Positions 47,362 to 56,785 of a stretch of 64,000 nucleotides of DNA are shown here, piece by piece. The notes under the pieces were generated by a model, which did not search any database, was not told the DNA's origin, and worked only from the letters and a program-made list of their open reading frames with translations. The stretch is from Bacillus sp. FJAT-29937. Lineage in GTDB: Bacteria; Bacillota; Bacilli; Bacillales; Cytobacillaceae. A program made the position numbers and the translations under genes. The stretch spans positions 466,971 to 530,970 of the forward strand of contig NZ_LMAS01000001.1 in NCBI RefSeq assembly GCF_001509555.1. The letters run 5' to 3'. Position 1 is the first letter of the stretch. Each line of letters begins with the position of its first letter.

Positions 47362-47748
47362 CTAACGTATGTCCTCAACGATTCCATCTTTAATAATGAT
47401 TGTTTTTCCGCTTTGAATATCCTCCCAGCGATCTCCAATTTCAATATCAATAATGGCATTGACCTCTTTTTCTTTAAGTTCGCTTCCTAGCGGTAGTATA
47501 TGTAATTGTTCAATTTGAAAATCGAGCAGCTTAATCTTTTCCTTACGCATTTGAATTTCTTTCTCAAATTGCTTCTTTAAATTGGCTGCATTGAACTTTT
47601 TGGACTTTTCCTGTTTCTTCATCTCGAATCGAAGCTGATCGCATTCTTTCTGGAGCTGCAGCTTGTTAGAGTGATATTTATTTAATAGCTCACTTTTACT
47701 ATTTTCGGTAAGAACTTGTTTAACCACGACAGATTGAATGATTTTCAT
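47362..47748 (-). CDS. ylqD: YlqD family protein
   Basis: A 128-residue protein with a central coiled coil (about 20-85; LRFEMKKQEKSKKFNAANLK) and a C-terminal beta-rich end (IDIEIGDRWEDIQSGKTIII). It matches YlqD of Bacillus in place between khpA and rimM. Its function is unknown to me. A strong terminator separates it from khpA. Confidence 0.9.
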   Translation of the reverse strand: MKIIQSVVVKQVLTENSKSELLNKYHSNKLQLQKECDQLRFEMKKQEKSKKFNAANLKKQFEKEIQMRKEKIKLLDFQIEQLHILPLGSELKEKEVNAIIDIEIGDRWEDIQSGKTIIIKDGIVEDIR

Positions 47749-47802
47749 CTTTTATGCCTCCTAAGGCTTTAATCGTGCATTAGTTCTGAATAAGTCATGT
47801 AA

Positions 47803-47847
47803 TTGGCAAAAAGGAGGGGACCTAAAGGGACCCCTCCTTTTTGCTAA
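47803..47847 (-). terminator. Strong terminator after khpA
   Basis: A perfect 14-bp inverted repeat GCAAAAAGGAGGGG / CCCCTCCTTTTTGC (arms 47806-47819 and 47831-47844) with an 11-base loop. The arm itself ends in a U-rich stretch on the minus strand. It lies about 65 bases after khpA and before ylqD. Confidence 0.9.
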
Positions 47848-47910
47848 TTAAGCATGGCTTAAAATGTGCCAATACTTTCGTATGTTTCAGTTATAGCGCT
47901 TAGAAAAGCA

Positions 47911-48141
47911 TTATTCACTGATTTCTAGAAAAACTTTTTTCTGCTGTGATGATCCTGCTGCATAAACAACAGTTCGTATTGCTTTCGCAACGCGCCCTTG
48001 CTTCCCAATTACTTTCCCCATGTCATTCTTGTTGACAGAAAGCTGATAGGTTACGCGGTTGTCTTCTTCAAGCACATTTACATGCACTTCGTCCGGAAAA
48101 TCAACAAGGGGCTTAACAATCGTTTCGATAAGCTCTTTCAT
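47911..48141 (-). CDS. khpA: KH-domain RNA-binding protein KhpA (YlqC)
   Basis: A 76-residue single KH-domain protein. The RNA-binding loop is GKVIGKQGRVAKAIRTVV. KhpA partners with KhpB (Jag) and is linked to cell-wall and translation-related RNA control. It starts 11 bases after rpsP, the usual neighbour. Confidence 0.95.
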   Translation of the reverse strand: MKELIETIVKPLVDFPDEVHVNVLEEDNRVTYQLSVNKNDMGKVIGKQGRVAKAIRTVVYAAGSSQQKKVFLEISE

Positions 48142-48152
48142 CTTATTATAAA

Positions 48153-48428
<276 letters not shown>

Positions 48429-48465
48429 TTAAAGCACCTCCGAATAGTTTCACACAAGATAGTAT

Positions 48466-48493
48466 ATTATCAGATATTCAATAAGTTTGTAAA
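48466..48493 (-). promoter_or_regulatory. Promoter of rpsP
   Basis: On the minus strand TTTACA (48488-48493), a 16-base spacer and GATAAT (48466-48471); TAATAT two bases later is an alternative -10 with an 18-base spacer. It lies about 40 bases before rpsP. Confidence 0.6.
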
Positions 48494-48533
48494 GGGTTTA
48501 TTCTTTACAGTACAAAAAAACTTTCTAAATGGA

Positions 48534-49886
48534 TTAAAAAGGATTAAATGGAAATTTAAATCCGCCCTTTTTCTTCCCTTTTTGCTGCATTCCCGACATT
48601 TGCTTCATCATTTTCTTCATATCTTCAAATTGCTTCAGCAAACGGTTTACTTCAGGTACAGTTGTGCCGCTGCCCTTTGCAATTCGCTTGCGGCGGCTTG
48701 CATTGATCGTTTCCGGATGAATTTTCTCATTCTTTGTCATCGATCTAATAATGGCTTCAACCTGCGAAATTTGCTTTTCATCCACCTGAAGCTTGTCTAA
48801 GCCTTTCATTTTGCTGGCCCCGGGAAGCATTTTCAGCAATTCATCCAATGGCCCCATACTGCGAACCTGGCTTAACTGCTCTAAAAAGTCATCAAAAGTT
48901 AATGAAGCTGTGCGCATTTTTTGCTGCATTTCTTTCGCTTTTTCTTCATCAACGTTCGCTTGGGCTTTTTCAATAAGAGTAAGAACATCACCCATGCCTA
49001 AAATTCTTGATGCCATTCTTTCAGGATGGAATGGCTCAAGCGCATCCAATTTCTCGCCTAAACCGACAAATTTAATAGGAGTATTCGTGACGGAGCGAAT
49101 AGATAGGGCAGCCCCTCCACGAGTATCGCCATCAAGCTTTGTCAGTACAACACCGGTTAATCCAAGCAGTTCGTTAAAGCTTTGTGCTACATTAACAGCA
49201 TCTTGACCTGTCATTGCATCCACAACTAGGAAGATTTCATCTGGTTTAGACAGCTCTTTAATTTGCTTTAACTCATCCATCAACGCTTCATCAACATGTA
49301 ATCGTCCCGCCGTGTCGATCAACACATAATCATGATGATCTTCCTTTGCCTTTGCAATGGCTTGCTTAGCAATTTCGACAGGGCTCACCTTGTCACCTAA
49401 TGAAAAAACAGGCATACTTAGCTGTTTCCCAAGCGTTTCAAGCTGCTTAATGGCAGCCGGGCGATAAATATCAGCTGCAACGAGCAATGGATTTCGGTTG
49501 TATTTCTTACGGAGCAAGTTGGCAAGCTTGCCAGTTGTCGTCGTTTTACCTGCTCCTTGTAACCCAACCATCATAATGACAGTCGGAGGACGGCTAGAGA
49601 CAGCAATCTTGCTTTGCTCTCCACCCATAAGCTGAGTCAATTCTTCTTTAACGACTTTAACAACCTGCTGCCCTGGTGTTAAGCTCTTTAACACTTCCTG
49701 GCCGACAGCCCGTTCACTTACTTTTTTGACAAACTCTTTGACGACCTTAAAGTTAACGTCTGCTTCTAATAATGCAAGACGAACATCTCGCATCATTTCT
49801 TTTACATCCGCCTCATTTACTTTCCCTTTGCCGCGGATCTTCTGGATTGTATTCTGCAGTCGGTCGGCTAATCCTTCAAATGCCAT
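48534..49886 (-). CDS. ffh: Signal recognition particle protein Ffh
   Basis: A 450-residue SRP GTPase that binds signal sequences and 4.5S/scRNA. The NG domain has GLQGAGKTTTTGKLANLLRK, DTAGRLHVDEALMDEL and TKLDGDTRGGAALS. The C-terminal Met-rich M domain includes SRRKRIAKGSGTTVPEVNRL and MKKMMKQMSGMQ. It starts 11 bases after ylxM. Its receptor FtsY is encoded about 13 kb away, beyond the eight-gene block. Confidence 0.98.
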   Translation of the reverse strand: MAFEGLADRLQNTIQKIRGKGKVNEADVKEMMRDVRLALLEADVNFKVVKEFVKKVSERAVGQEVLKSLTPGQQVVKVVKEELTQLMGGEQSKIAVSSRPPTVIMMVGLQGAGKTTTTGKLANLLRKKYNRNPLLVAADIYRPAAIKQLETLGKQLSMPVFSLGDKVSPVEIAKQAIAKAKEDHHDYVLIDTAGRLHVDEALMDELKQIKELSKPDEIFLVVDAMTGQDAVNVAQSFNELLGLTGVVLTKLDGDTRGGAALSIRSVTNTPIKFVGLGEKLDALEPFHPERMASRILGMGDVLTLIEKAQANVDEEKAKEMQQKMRTASLTFDDFLEQLSQVRSMGPLDELLKMLPGASKMKGLDKLQVDEKQISQVEAIIRSMTKNEKIHPETINASRRKRIAKGSGTTVPEVNRLLKQFEDMKKMMKQMSGMQQKGKKKGGFKFPFNPF

Positions 49887-49897
49887 GTTGCCGCCTC

Positions 49898-50230
49898 CTA
49901 ATCTAATTTCTCAAGCTCAGCAATCATTGAATTCATTACTTCTAGAATCTCAGGATTTTCTTTAAGAATGTCCTTCATGCTTGCAAACAGCTTACTTCGC
50001 TCTTGAAATTTTTGAAATAATAACAGCTTTTCTTCATACTCTTCAAGCATTGCTTCAGTGCGTTTAATATTGTCGTAAACTGCTTGACGACTGACATCAT
50101 ACTCCTCTGCAATCTCTCCAAGCGAATAATCATCCAGGTAATAAAGGGACATATAGCTTCGCTGCTTAGGAGTCAACAACGATTGATAAAAATCATAGAG
50201 ATAATTCATTCTCGTTGTCTTTTCTAACAT
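49898..50230 (-). CDS. ylxM: YlxM family SRP-associated DNA-binding-like protein
   Basis: A 110-residue protein with a helix-turn-helix of the sigma-70 region 4 type ([20 protein letters not shown]). YlxM is encoded next to ffh throughout Firmicutes and modulates the SRP pathway in streptococci. It is the first gene of ylxM-ffh, driven by a strong promoter just upstream. Confidence 0.95.
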   Translation of the reverse strand: MLEKTTRMNYLYDFYQSLLTPKQRSYMSLYYLDDYSLGEIAEEYDVSRQAVYDNIKRTEAMLEEYEEKLLLFQKFQERSKLFASMKDILKENPEILEVMNSMIAELEKLD

Positions 50231-50270
50231 CCCTATTCCCCCTTGTTAAGTGAAAAGCCTTTACAAACAT

Positions 50271-50299
50271 AGTTTACCTAGGACATTTGAATATGTCAA
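50271..50299 (-). promoter_or_regulatory. Strong sigma-A promoter of ylxM-ffh
   Basis: On the minus strand a consensus TTGACA (50294-50299), a 17-base spacer and TAAACT (50271-50276), about 41 bases before ylxM. It isolates ylxM-ffh from the eight-gene block, for which I see no clear terminator in the 135-base spacer. Confidence 0.85.
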
Positions 50300-50365
50300 G
50301 AAATTATCTTTACATTCCGAACTAGTTAAATTTAAATTTGAAAATAGCAGTAAATAGGCAGTCTC

Positions 50366-53146
50366 TTAATTCTTCCGTTTTTTTGCTTCAAGAAGCCTTT
50401 TCATTCTTTCAGCCCGTTCTTCAGCTGACACTTGAACGTCTTTTTGTACTTTCTTCGGCCTAGCTTGTTTCATTTTATCATTTGTTTGCAGGGTCTTCAC
50501 CGCTTTTTCTTCGGCCTTTCTATCATTTTTTAAAGCGGGCTCATCCCTGCTAGAATTTGCCTGTTTTATTTTTTCTTCGCGACTAAAACTGCTTCCGCGC
50601 TTTTCCAATCTCGCTTTTCTATTGTGACTGAATTGCGTAATCAACCCAAATCTTCGGATGGCGATTTCGATAAAAAACAGCAAAAAGGCAGCTAGAATTA
50701 ACCATTGGCTTATTGACTGCTTCTCATACTTTTTGGACATTAAGGGCCTAAAGGTTTCCTTTTCAGTCACTAATGCTTTTCCCCCGGTCTTTTTCGCTAA
50801 TTCCGTTAGAAGGGCTTCATTCGGGCCATTGATTAAATACTCATCTGAATATGGAACAGTGAAACCAGTTTGATAAGTATGAATCGATCCGTCTTGATTT
50901 GTTTGCTTTACACTTAGAAAAAACATACCTGACGAATTTGGCATCGAAAGCTCATATTTGCCTGGAGCCACAAGCTTCGTATTCGTATGAAGGACTTCCC
51001 CATTCTCTGAGACGAGAGAAGCCTCAATTGGTAAAGTTTGGTTTGTTGCTGATTCTAATGACAGAATCGGATTACCATCAACATTAGAAAATTGAATTCT
51101 ATATGGCTCACTCTCATACTGAGGAAGAGTTTTTGTCACTAGCTGATTAATAAATAGCGGCCAGTTTTCCCAGCGAGCCCAATCACCTGACCATTTTCCT
51201 GAAAAATCAGATGTAAAGGCAATCGTATGACCCATTCCATATTGCCATTCTGCAAGGATTGGATCTTCCTTTTCACTTAAAATAGGCACCTGTGCACGTC
51301 CCTTTGGTGTTGTGGCAATGTAGGCGTTCATCTTCGGAACCCCATCCTGAAATAATTTTGACCAGTCTGGAATAGGCTGGATACTAGGAAAAAAGGGATC
51401 ATCCTCAATATACGTTCTAGTTGCCATGACAGTTTCACGTGAGAGAATGCTTGGGATCACCGAAGAATCCGTTACATCATAAAACCGGCCAGATCCCATA
51501 TTGGCTAAATCCTCAAGCAAACCTCGATCAGCATCGCTTCCTAATGCGACTGTCGACAGGGTAATATTTTTTTCCTTTCCTTTTTCAATCAATCCCTCAT
51601 AATCACCGCCGGGCGCTTGCCCATCTGTCAGCAGGATAATATGCTTTCTCTGCAGCTTCAGATCCTCTAGCTCTTGAAAAGCGAGCTCCAAAGAAGAATA
51701 AATTTCAGTTCCGCCGCCCGGTGTAACAGATCGAATTTGATCAGCCACTTTTTTCTTATCTTTAATAGGCTTTGTTTCAACGATTACCCAAGGACGGTCA
51801 TCAAAAGCAATAAAGCCAAGGGTATCCTCTTCCCGCAATAATGCTACTGATCTTGCTGCAGCTTCCTTTGCGAGTTCAAGCTTTGATCCTGCCATACTTC
51901 CAGACCGATCCATTACAATCATCAAACCGAGAGAAGGCATCTCTTGTTTCCCTTTAAGATCCATATCTACAGGCAAAAGTTTTTCGATAGGAGTTTTAAA
52001 GTATCCTCCTAGACCAAAGCTTTCCTCTCCTCCTGCCATCACAAAGCCGGTACCAAATTCCTTTACTGCTTTCTCAATCATATTCATCTGGCTCTCTGTG
52101 ATGACTGTTGCTGGTACGTTATTGAAAATAATCGATTGGTACTGAAGATAGCTTGATAGTGTTGTCGGAAGTTTTTCCGGCGAAATGGTCTCAGCCTCTA
52201 CACCAGAATTACTTAAAATAGCTTCTAAATTGCCGCCCTCTTTTCCTTGAACAATTAGTATTTTAGGTGTCCCTTTAACATTTGCAACGGAATGCATCAT
52301 ATTATTTTCGATAAAAGTATCGTTTTCGGCAGCAATCTCACCCTTATATACTGTCAGTCCCGATGTATCCGCTTTGTGAGTAAAAGTATAGACATTCTTT
52401 CCTTCCTTCACATGAACAATCTCTTTGAGAATTTCTTGATTATTTACGGAAAGCCGAATGACAGCATCTTTATCAGCATTGCTATCAATGACAAAGGAAA
52501 CGAGTGCCTCCTCACCTTTATACAGTGAAGGAGGGACATTTATCTCAGATAATGACATATCTTCCCCGACATGATTTTTTAACAGAACATAGTCAAGTTC
52601 AATATTGCGATTTTTAAGAAGATTAGCAGCTTCCAAGCTGTTCCCTGCAGTTTCGTTTCCATCCGATAGCAGCACGATTCTGCCGCTTGCATGAGGAGGA
52701 ATTAATGATGCTGCAAACTGTATTCCTGCTTCTATATTTGTTTCACCATCATCAATCTCGCTATTAAATTGCTGAGGCGGACTTTTTCTGATTCCAGTAT
52801 TTTGTTCCAATGAAACATTTTCACCAAAAGTGACTATAGCGAAAGAATCATCCTGGTGCTTATCCATGACACTCTTTTCAATCCATTCAAGAAGCTGGTG
52901 GTCAGACTGGCTGACACTTGCAGAACGGTCAGCTAGAAAAACAACCGTTTCGCCCTTTGATGGAAGTAATATTTGCGGGACCGTTAAGGCAAAAATTAAT
53001 AGAACAAATATAGTCAGCCTCATACTTGCTATCCAATAGAATTCCTTGGAGGGAGTTTGCTTTTTCTGCTTAAGGAATAGATAAACTGCCAACATTGCAG
53101 GAATTAGCAGCAAAAATAGAATGGGATAATTAAACTCTATGCCCAC
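50366..53146 (-). CDS. Large membrane protein with two VWA domains and a glutamine-amidotransferase-like segment
   Basis: A 926-residue protein, eighth gene of the block. Two membrane helices (about 8-25 and 38-60) lead into an incomplete VWA domain with DRSASVS (Asp73, Ser75, Ser77). A second, complete VWA domain follows with DRSGSM near residue 412. Between them is a stretch like the GATase-1-like fold (MAGGEESFGLGGYFKTPIEK). A third membrane helix is near 820-840, then a Lys/Glu/Arg-rich cytoplasmic tail of about 90 residues. The start is GTG after GGGAGG, overlapping the previous gene by 17 bases. Exact function unknown. Confidence 0.88.
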   Translation of the reverse strand: MGIEFNYPILFLLLIPAMLAVYLFLKQKKQTPSKEFYWIASMRLTIFVLLIFALTVPQILLPSKGETVVFLADRSASVSQSDHQLLEWIEKSVMDKHQDDSFAIVTFGENVSLEQNTGIRKSPPQQFNSEIDDGETNIEAGIQFAASLIPPHASGRIVLLSDGNETAGNSLEAANLLKNRNIELDYVLLKNHVGEDMSLSEINVPPSLYKGEEALVSFVIDSNADKDAVIRLSVNNQEILKEIVHVKEGKNVYTFTHKADTSGLTVYKGEIAAENDTFIENNMMHSVANVKGTPKILIVQGKEGGNLEAILSNSGVEAETISPEKLPTTLSSYLQYQSIIFNNVPATVITESQMNMIEKAVKEFGTGFVMAGGEESFGLGGYFKTPIEKLLPVDMDLKGKQEMPSLGLMIVMDRSGSMAGSKLELAKEAAARSVALLREEDTLGFIAFDDRPWVIVETKPIKDKKKVADQIRSVTPGGGTEIYSSLELAFQELEDLKLQRKHIILLTDGQAPGGDYEGLIEKGKEKNITLSTVALGSDADRGLLEDLANMGSGRFYDVTDSSVIPSILSRETVMATRTYIEDDPFFPSIQPIPDWSKLFQDGVPKMNAYIATTPKGRAQVPILSEKEDPILAEWQYGMGHTIAFTSDFSGKWSGDWARWENWPLFINQLVTKTLPQYESEPYRIQFSNVDGNPILSLESATNQTLPIEASLVSENGEVLHTNTKLVAPGKYELSMPNSSGMFFLSVKQTNQDGSIHTYQTGFTVPYSDEYLINGPNEALLTELAKKTGGKALVTEKETFRPLMSKKYEKQSISQWLILAAFLLFFIEIAIRRFGLITQFSHNRKARLEKRGSSFSREEKIKQANSSRDEPALKNDRKAEEKAVKTLQTNDKMKQARPKKVQKDVQVSAEERAERMKRLLEAKKRKN

Positions 53147-54896
53147 GCCTGAATACCTCCCATTCTAAAGCAATAATACATAAAGCTAGTAAGGCAAGCC
53201 AAAACCACAATTTATCATTTGGATTTTCCCTTTTCCCATTCTCTTGAGCCTTCTGCTCGTTAAGATGGAAAGCTGTCTCCACCTTTGGATGTTTCTCCCG
53301 ATCGTCAAGCAGGACTGAGAAATAGAATATTTTATTTCCTGAAACAGCCTGATACGTGCCTGGCTCAATAGGTGCTTTAAAGCTTTCCTTCGTTAAATCT
53401 AAAGTATACAAATTCTTATCTTCGTTATTAAAAATTTCAATGCTCTGATTTCCTTGACCAATATTCAGCCATTTTTCCTCGCCCGGTCCAAAGTAACCAA
53501 GAAAATCTGTTTGCTTAGAAAGCCACTCATATGCATTATATAGAAAAATTGGAAAGCTTGGCTGAAGTGGCCAATCAGAATCTGACAATGAAAAGTTTAT
53601 GATGATGATGGGGTGGCCATTTACTTGTCCCCTTTGGATTAATGGCAGATTGCCGCTTTTTACAATCGTTTCCCAATCACCCTGTAATTCCTTCGATGCT
53701 GTTTCAATATATATTTTTCCATAATCAACATATTGAAGCAGCCGATCATCCTTAGCCGCCAATGGGTCAGACAACTGTATTTTGTCATTGTTCGAATTGA
53801 AAAAAATCGTTGGCTGTTCGAGCTGTTTCGGCAACTCGGTGCCTTCAGTCAAGAGGATTCCTTGGACATGGTCGGCATTGCCTGCATTTGTTTGCAGCAG
53901 TTCAGCTCCGATCGTTTGAAAACCTTTTATTGCAAATGGATTTACCTCTCCCACTGTATATACCTTTGGATTACTTTCTGTAAAAATCGATGTTGAGTAA
54001 TTATCGGCTTCATAACCATCTAGATTCAAAATCATTGCTTCGTAATATGGCTTTTCCGGCAGAGAAGGAATTTGCACGACATATTGCTGGGCCCCTTCAA
54101 TTGTAAACTTCTGTTCGAAAAGCTTATCTTCTTCACTTTTTACTATAAAATCAATTTCCATCTTTTCATCTGTTTGATTTTCAATTAAAGCAACACCAAT
54201 AATTTGTCTATCAACAGGCGCAACCCCAAATGAAAGGAGTGAAGCATTGTTGACACCCTCCCCGATATTATGAACCTCAACATATTGATCCTTCATAGTC
54301 TCTTCAACATTTGACTTCGCAACTCCGTCTGAAAAAATATGGATGGACGTATTCTTTTCAGTTGAAAGCGAGGCTGCTAGATTCATTGCTTTATCCATCT
54401 GCTCATGCTCGTAGTTCAATTGCAAGCTATTGACTAGCTTTTTAATTACAGCGGTATTCCTTTCGTGGCTTAAAAGAATTTCCGGCTTCTTCCCCGCTTT
54501 TATCAAGGTGACCTCCTGTCCTTCAAGCTTTTCTATTAGATTAAGCATTTTCTGCTTTGCTATTTCAAAGCGGCTGCTTTTTTCAAATTCAGCTGACATG
54601 GAGGCTGAAGAATCAATAATCATGATGACATGATCCCCCTTTATAGCGTTCTCAAACCAAAACGGCCGGACAAGTGAAAACATTAACAGTAAAAGGGCTA
54701 ACAGCTGGAGCCAAAATAATAGGTTTTGCTGAAGCTTCTTAAGCCAAGGAGAAGCTTGCCACTCATTTAACACTTGTTCCCAAAGAAAGTTAGAGGAAAC
54801 AGATTTCTCCACATATTGCTTCCGGAAAAAATAAAATAATATGACGGCAGCTATAAAAACAGTTAATAGAAAAAACCACGGATTTAAAAATTGCAT
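53130..54896 (-). CDS. BatA-type membrane-anchored VWA protein
   Basis: A 588-residue protein. The first 80 residues hold two membrane helices with the BatA N-terminal pattern (MQFLNPWFFLLTVFIAAVIL). A VWA domain with MIDAS residues Asp95, Ser97 and Ser99 (IIDSSASM) follows, then a long extracytoplasmic beta-rich region and a final membrane helix (about 565-583). Such proteins pair with MoxR ATPases and are thought to bind metal-dependent ligands at the envelope. It is 9 bases after the DUF58 gene and overlaps the next gene. The substrate is unknown. Confidence 0.88.
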   Translation of the reverse strand: MQFLNPWFFLLTVFIAAVILFYFFRKQYVEKSVSSNFLWEQVLNEWQASPWLKKLQQNLLFWLQLLALLLLMFSLVRPFWFENAIKGDHVIMIIDSSASMSAEFEKSSRFEIAKQKMLNLIEKLEGQEVTLIKAGKKPEILLSHERNTAVIKKLVNSLQLNYEHEQMDKAMNLAASLSTEKNTSIHIFSDGVAKSNVEETMKDQYVEVHNIGEGVNNASLLSFGVAPVDRQIIGVALIENQTDEKMEIDFIVKSEEDKLFEQKFTIEGAQQYVVQIPSLPEKPYYEAMILNLDGYEADNYSTSIFTESNPKVYTVGEVNPFAIKGFQTIGAELLQTNAGNADHVQGILLTEGTELPKQLEQPTIFFNSNNDKIQLSDPLAAKDDRLLQYVDYGKIYIETASKELQGDWETIVKSGNLPLIQRGQVNGHPIIIINFSLSDSDWPLQPSFPIFLYNAYEWLSKQTDFLGYFGPGEEKWLNIGQGNQSIEIFNNEDKNLYTLDLTKESFKAPIEPGTYQAVSGNKIFYFSVLLDDREKHPKVETAFHLNEQKAQENGKRENPNDKLWFWLALLALCIIALEWEVFRRGHRV

Positions 54897-54905
54897 AGCC
54901 TCACC

Positions 54906-55772
54906 TCAGTTGATTAACCCTTTCCCGGAAAAGTCATGAAATAATATGGATTGAATATCCCGGTTATCACTTGCAAGTACATAATGACCGCCAAATTTTC
55001 GGCATAGACCTTCTAAGTGTCGATTGTGCTCTTGGATTCGTTTTTCGTATTCTGCTATGATGGACGGACTCATGCTGACATTCACAATTGAATCTGTTTC
55101 AGCATCAATTAATTTCATATCCCCTGAATATCGGGGAGATATTTCTTCACTGCTAAGCACTTGAATAAACCAGACCTCTTGCTTATAGGCTGCCAGTTTT
55201 TTCAACAAATTTTCTATTTCGTTTAGAGGCTCTAGACCGTCCGTTATGATAATGGAAAGCTGCTGCGATTTAACAATTGATTTATTCAAGTTCTTGATAA
55301 ACTCGCCGGTCGTTTCTGCTTCATCCAGCTGGAGAATTTCTACAAACGTCCGCCTGCTATAGACGGCCCCCTTCCTCTTAACAGGCTGGATGCCTCTTGA
55401 TGAAACTGGAGTGAAAAACAGTCTGTCATCACTATTTAACACGATAAAACTTAGTGCTGCTCCTAAATACTTTGCTAGTTCCCATTTTTTATTTATTTTC
55501 CTCATGGAGGAGGTTGCATCAAGATAAATAGCGATAGATAGTTCCTGTTCGTCCAGATACCTTTTAATATAATGCTTTTGTGTTCTTCCATAGACATTCC
55601 AATCAATTTGCCGAACATCGTCGCCTGGCTGATATGCCCTAAAATCCGAGAATTCTAGAGAAGACCCGAACTTACTAGATTGTCTTGAGCCTTTGTGGAA
55701 GCCTCTCTTTTTCGTCTTAACCATTATTCTTTTTTTCTGCAATTTACTAATGAGCGCATGCTGATTGGTCAT
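54906..55772 (-). CDS. DUF58 family protein (VWA-like adaptor)
   Basis: A 288-residue soluble protein. The DUF58 signature EFSDFRAYQPGDDVRQIDWN spans residues 40-59, and the VWA-like MIDAS begins at Asp85 in YLDATSSM. The second MIDAS position is Thr87, where most relatives have Ser. No membrane segment is seen. DUF58 proteins nearly always accompany MoxR ATPases. It overlaps the MoxR stop codon by one base (TAATG), so translation is coupled. Confidence 0.93.
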   Translation of the reverse strand: MTNQHALISKLQKKRIMVKTKKRGFHKGSRQSSKFGSSLEFSDFRAYQPGDDVRQIDWNVYGRTQKHYIKRYLDEQELSIAIYLDATSSMRKINKKWELAKYLGAALSFIVLNSDDRLFFTPVSSRGIQPVKRKGAVYSRRTFVEILQLDEAETTGEFIKNLNKSIVKSQQLSIIITDGLEPLNEIENLLKKLAAYKQEVWFIQVLSSEEISPRYSGDMKLIDAETDSIVNVSMSPSIIAEYEKRIQEHNRHLEGLCRKFGGHYVLASDNRDIQSILFHDFSGKGLIN

Positions 55773-56785
55773 TATCCTCTTGCACCCTGTCCAAGATTAT
55801 CTAGTATATGTGCGATCATCTCATCAGCCGTCATGCCATTAGCTTCTCCTTCGAAGTTCAAAATGAGGCGATGTCTTAAGACTGGCTTAGCCACATGCTT
55901 AATATCACCTACAGACACATGATATCTTCCTAAGGAGATGGCTCTTGCTTTAGCTAGGCTAATTAAGCTTTGAAGACCACGCGGACCGCTTCCATACTGA
56001 ATGAATTGCTTTACTAATTCCGGTGCTTCCAAAGAATCGGGGTGTGTAGCTGAAATGATATTTACAGCATAATCAATGATGTCTTCTGAAACTAATACCT
56101 CTTTAGTCAAATGCTGAAGTGCTATGACATCCTCTACATTAGCCATTTTTTCTAATTGGACAGTTTCCGTTCCTGTTGTCCGTAAAACAATTTCTTTTAG
56201 CTCTTCTTTAGAAGGATAATGAACATGCACTTTACAAATAAAACGGTCTGTTTGAGCCTCCGGGAGCGGATAAGTTCCTTCCATGTCAATTGGATTTTGC
56301 GTAGCCAATACGAAAAACGGGTTTTCCATTCGTTTAGTTTCACCCATAATGGTAACGGTTTTTTCTCCCATCGCCTCCAGAAGGGCACTTTGTGTTTTTG
56401 GGGTGGCTCTATTAATTTCATCTGCCAAAACTATATTTGCAAATAATGGCCCTTTATGAAAAACAAAATTTTGTCTTCCCGCTTCATCCGGCTGAAGAAG
56501 CATCGTTCCTGTAATATCGGATGGCATTATATCTGGTGTAAATTGAATGCGGGAGAATTGCAGATCCATGCATTCAGCTATCGTTTTGATCAGCATTGTT
56601 TTTCCTAATCCAGGAAGCCCTTCTAATAGTACATGGCCACCAGCTAATATGCTCCATAATACTTGATCTATAACCTCGTTTTGGCCGACCATAAATGATT
56701 GAATTTCATCTTTGACCTTTGAGATTGTTTCAGCAGCAAAGGTAAATTGCTGTTCCTTTTCTGTTATTGAAGTCAATTTTGTCAC
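55772..56785 (-). CDS. MoxR family AAA+ ATPase
   Basis: A 337-residue AAA+ ATPase. Walker A GLPGLGKT is at 56-63, Walker B ends in LADEINRATPK with Asp122-Glu123, and the block LATQNPIDMEGTYPLPEAQT is the MoxR sensor-1 region. MoxR ATPases act as chaperones that remodel or load metal into VWA-containing partners, four of which or their fragments lie in this operon. The start is GTG at 56785 overlapping the previous stop, or TTG at 56776, which has better Shine-Dalgarno spacing (AAGGAG, 8 bases). Confidence 0.96.
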   Translation of the reverse strand: MTKLTSITEKEQQFTFAAETISKVKDEIQSFMVGQNEVIDQVLWSILAGGHVLLEGLPGLGKTMLIKTIAECMDLQFSRIQFTPDIMPSDITGTMLLQPDEAGRQNFVFHKGPLFANIVLADEINRATPKTQSALLEAMGEKTVTIMGETKRMENPFFVLATQNPIDMEGTYPLPEAQTDRFICKVHVHYPSKEELKEIVLRTTGTETVQLEKMANVEDVIALQHLTKEVLVSEDIIDYAVNIISATHPDSLEAPELVKQFIQYGSGPRGLQSLISLAKARAISLGRYHVSVGDIKHVAKPVLRHRLILNFEGEANGMTADEMIAHILDNLGQGARG

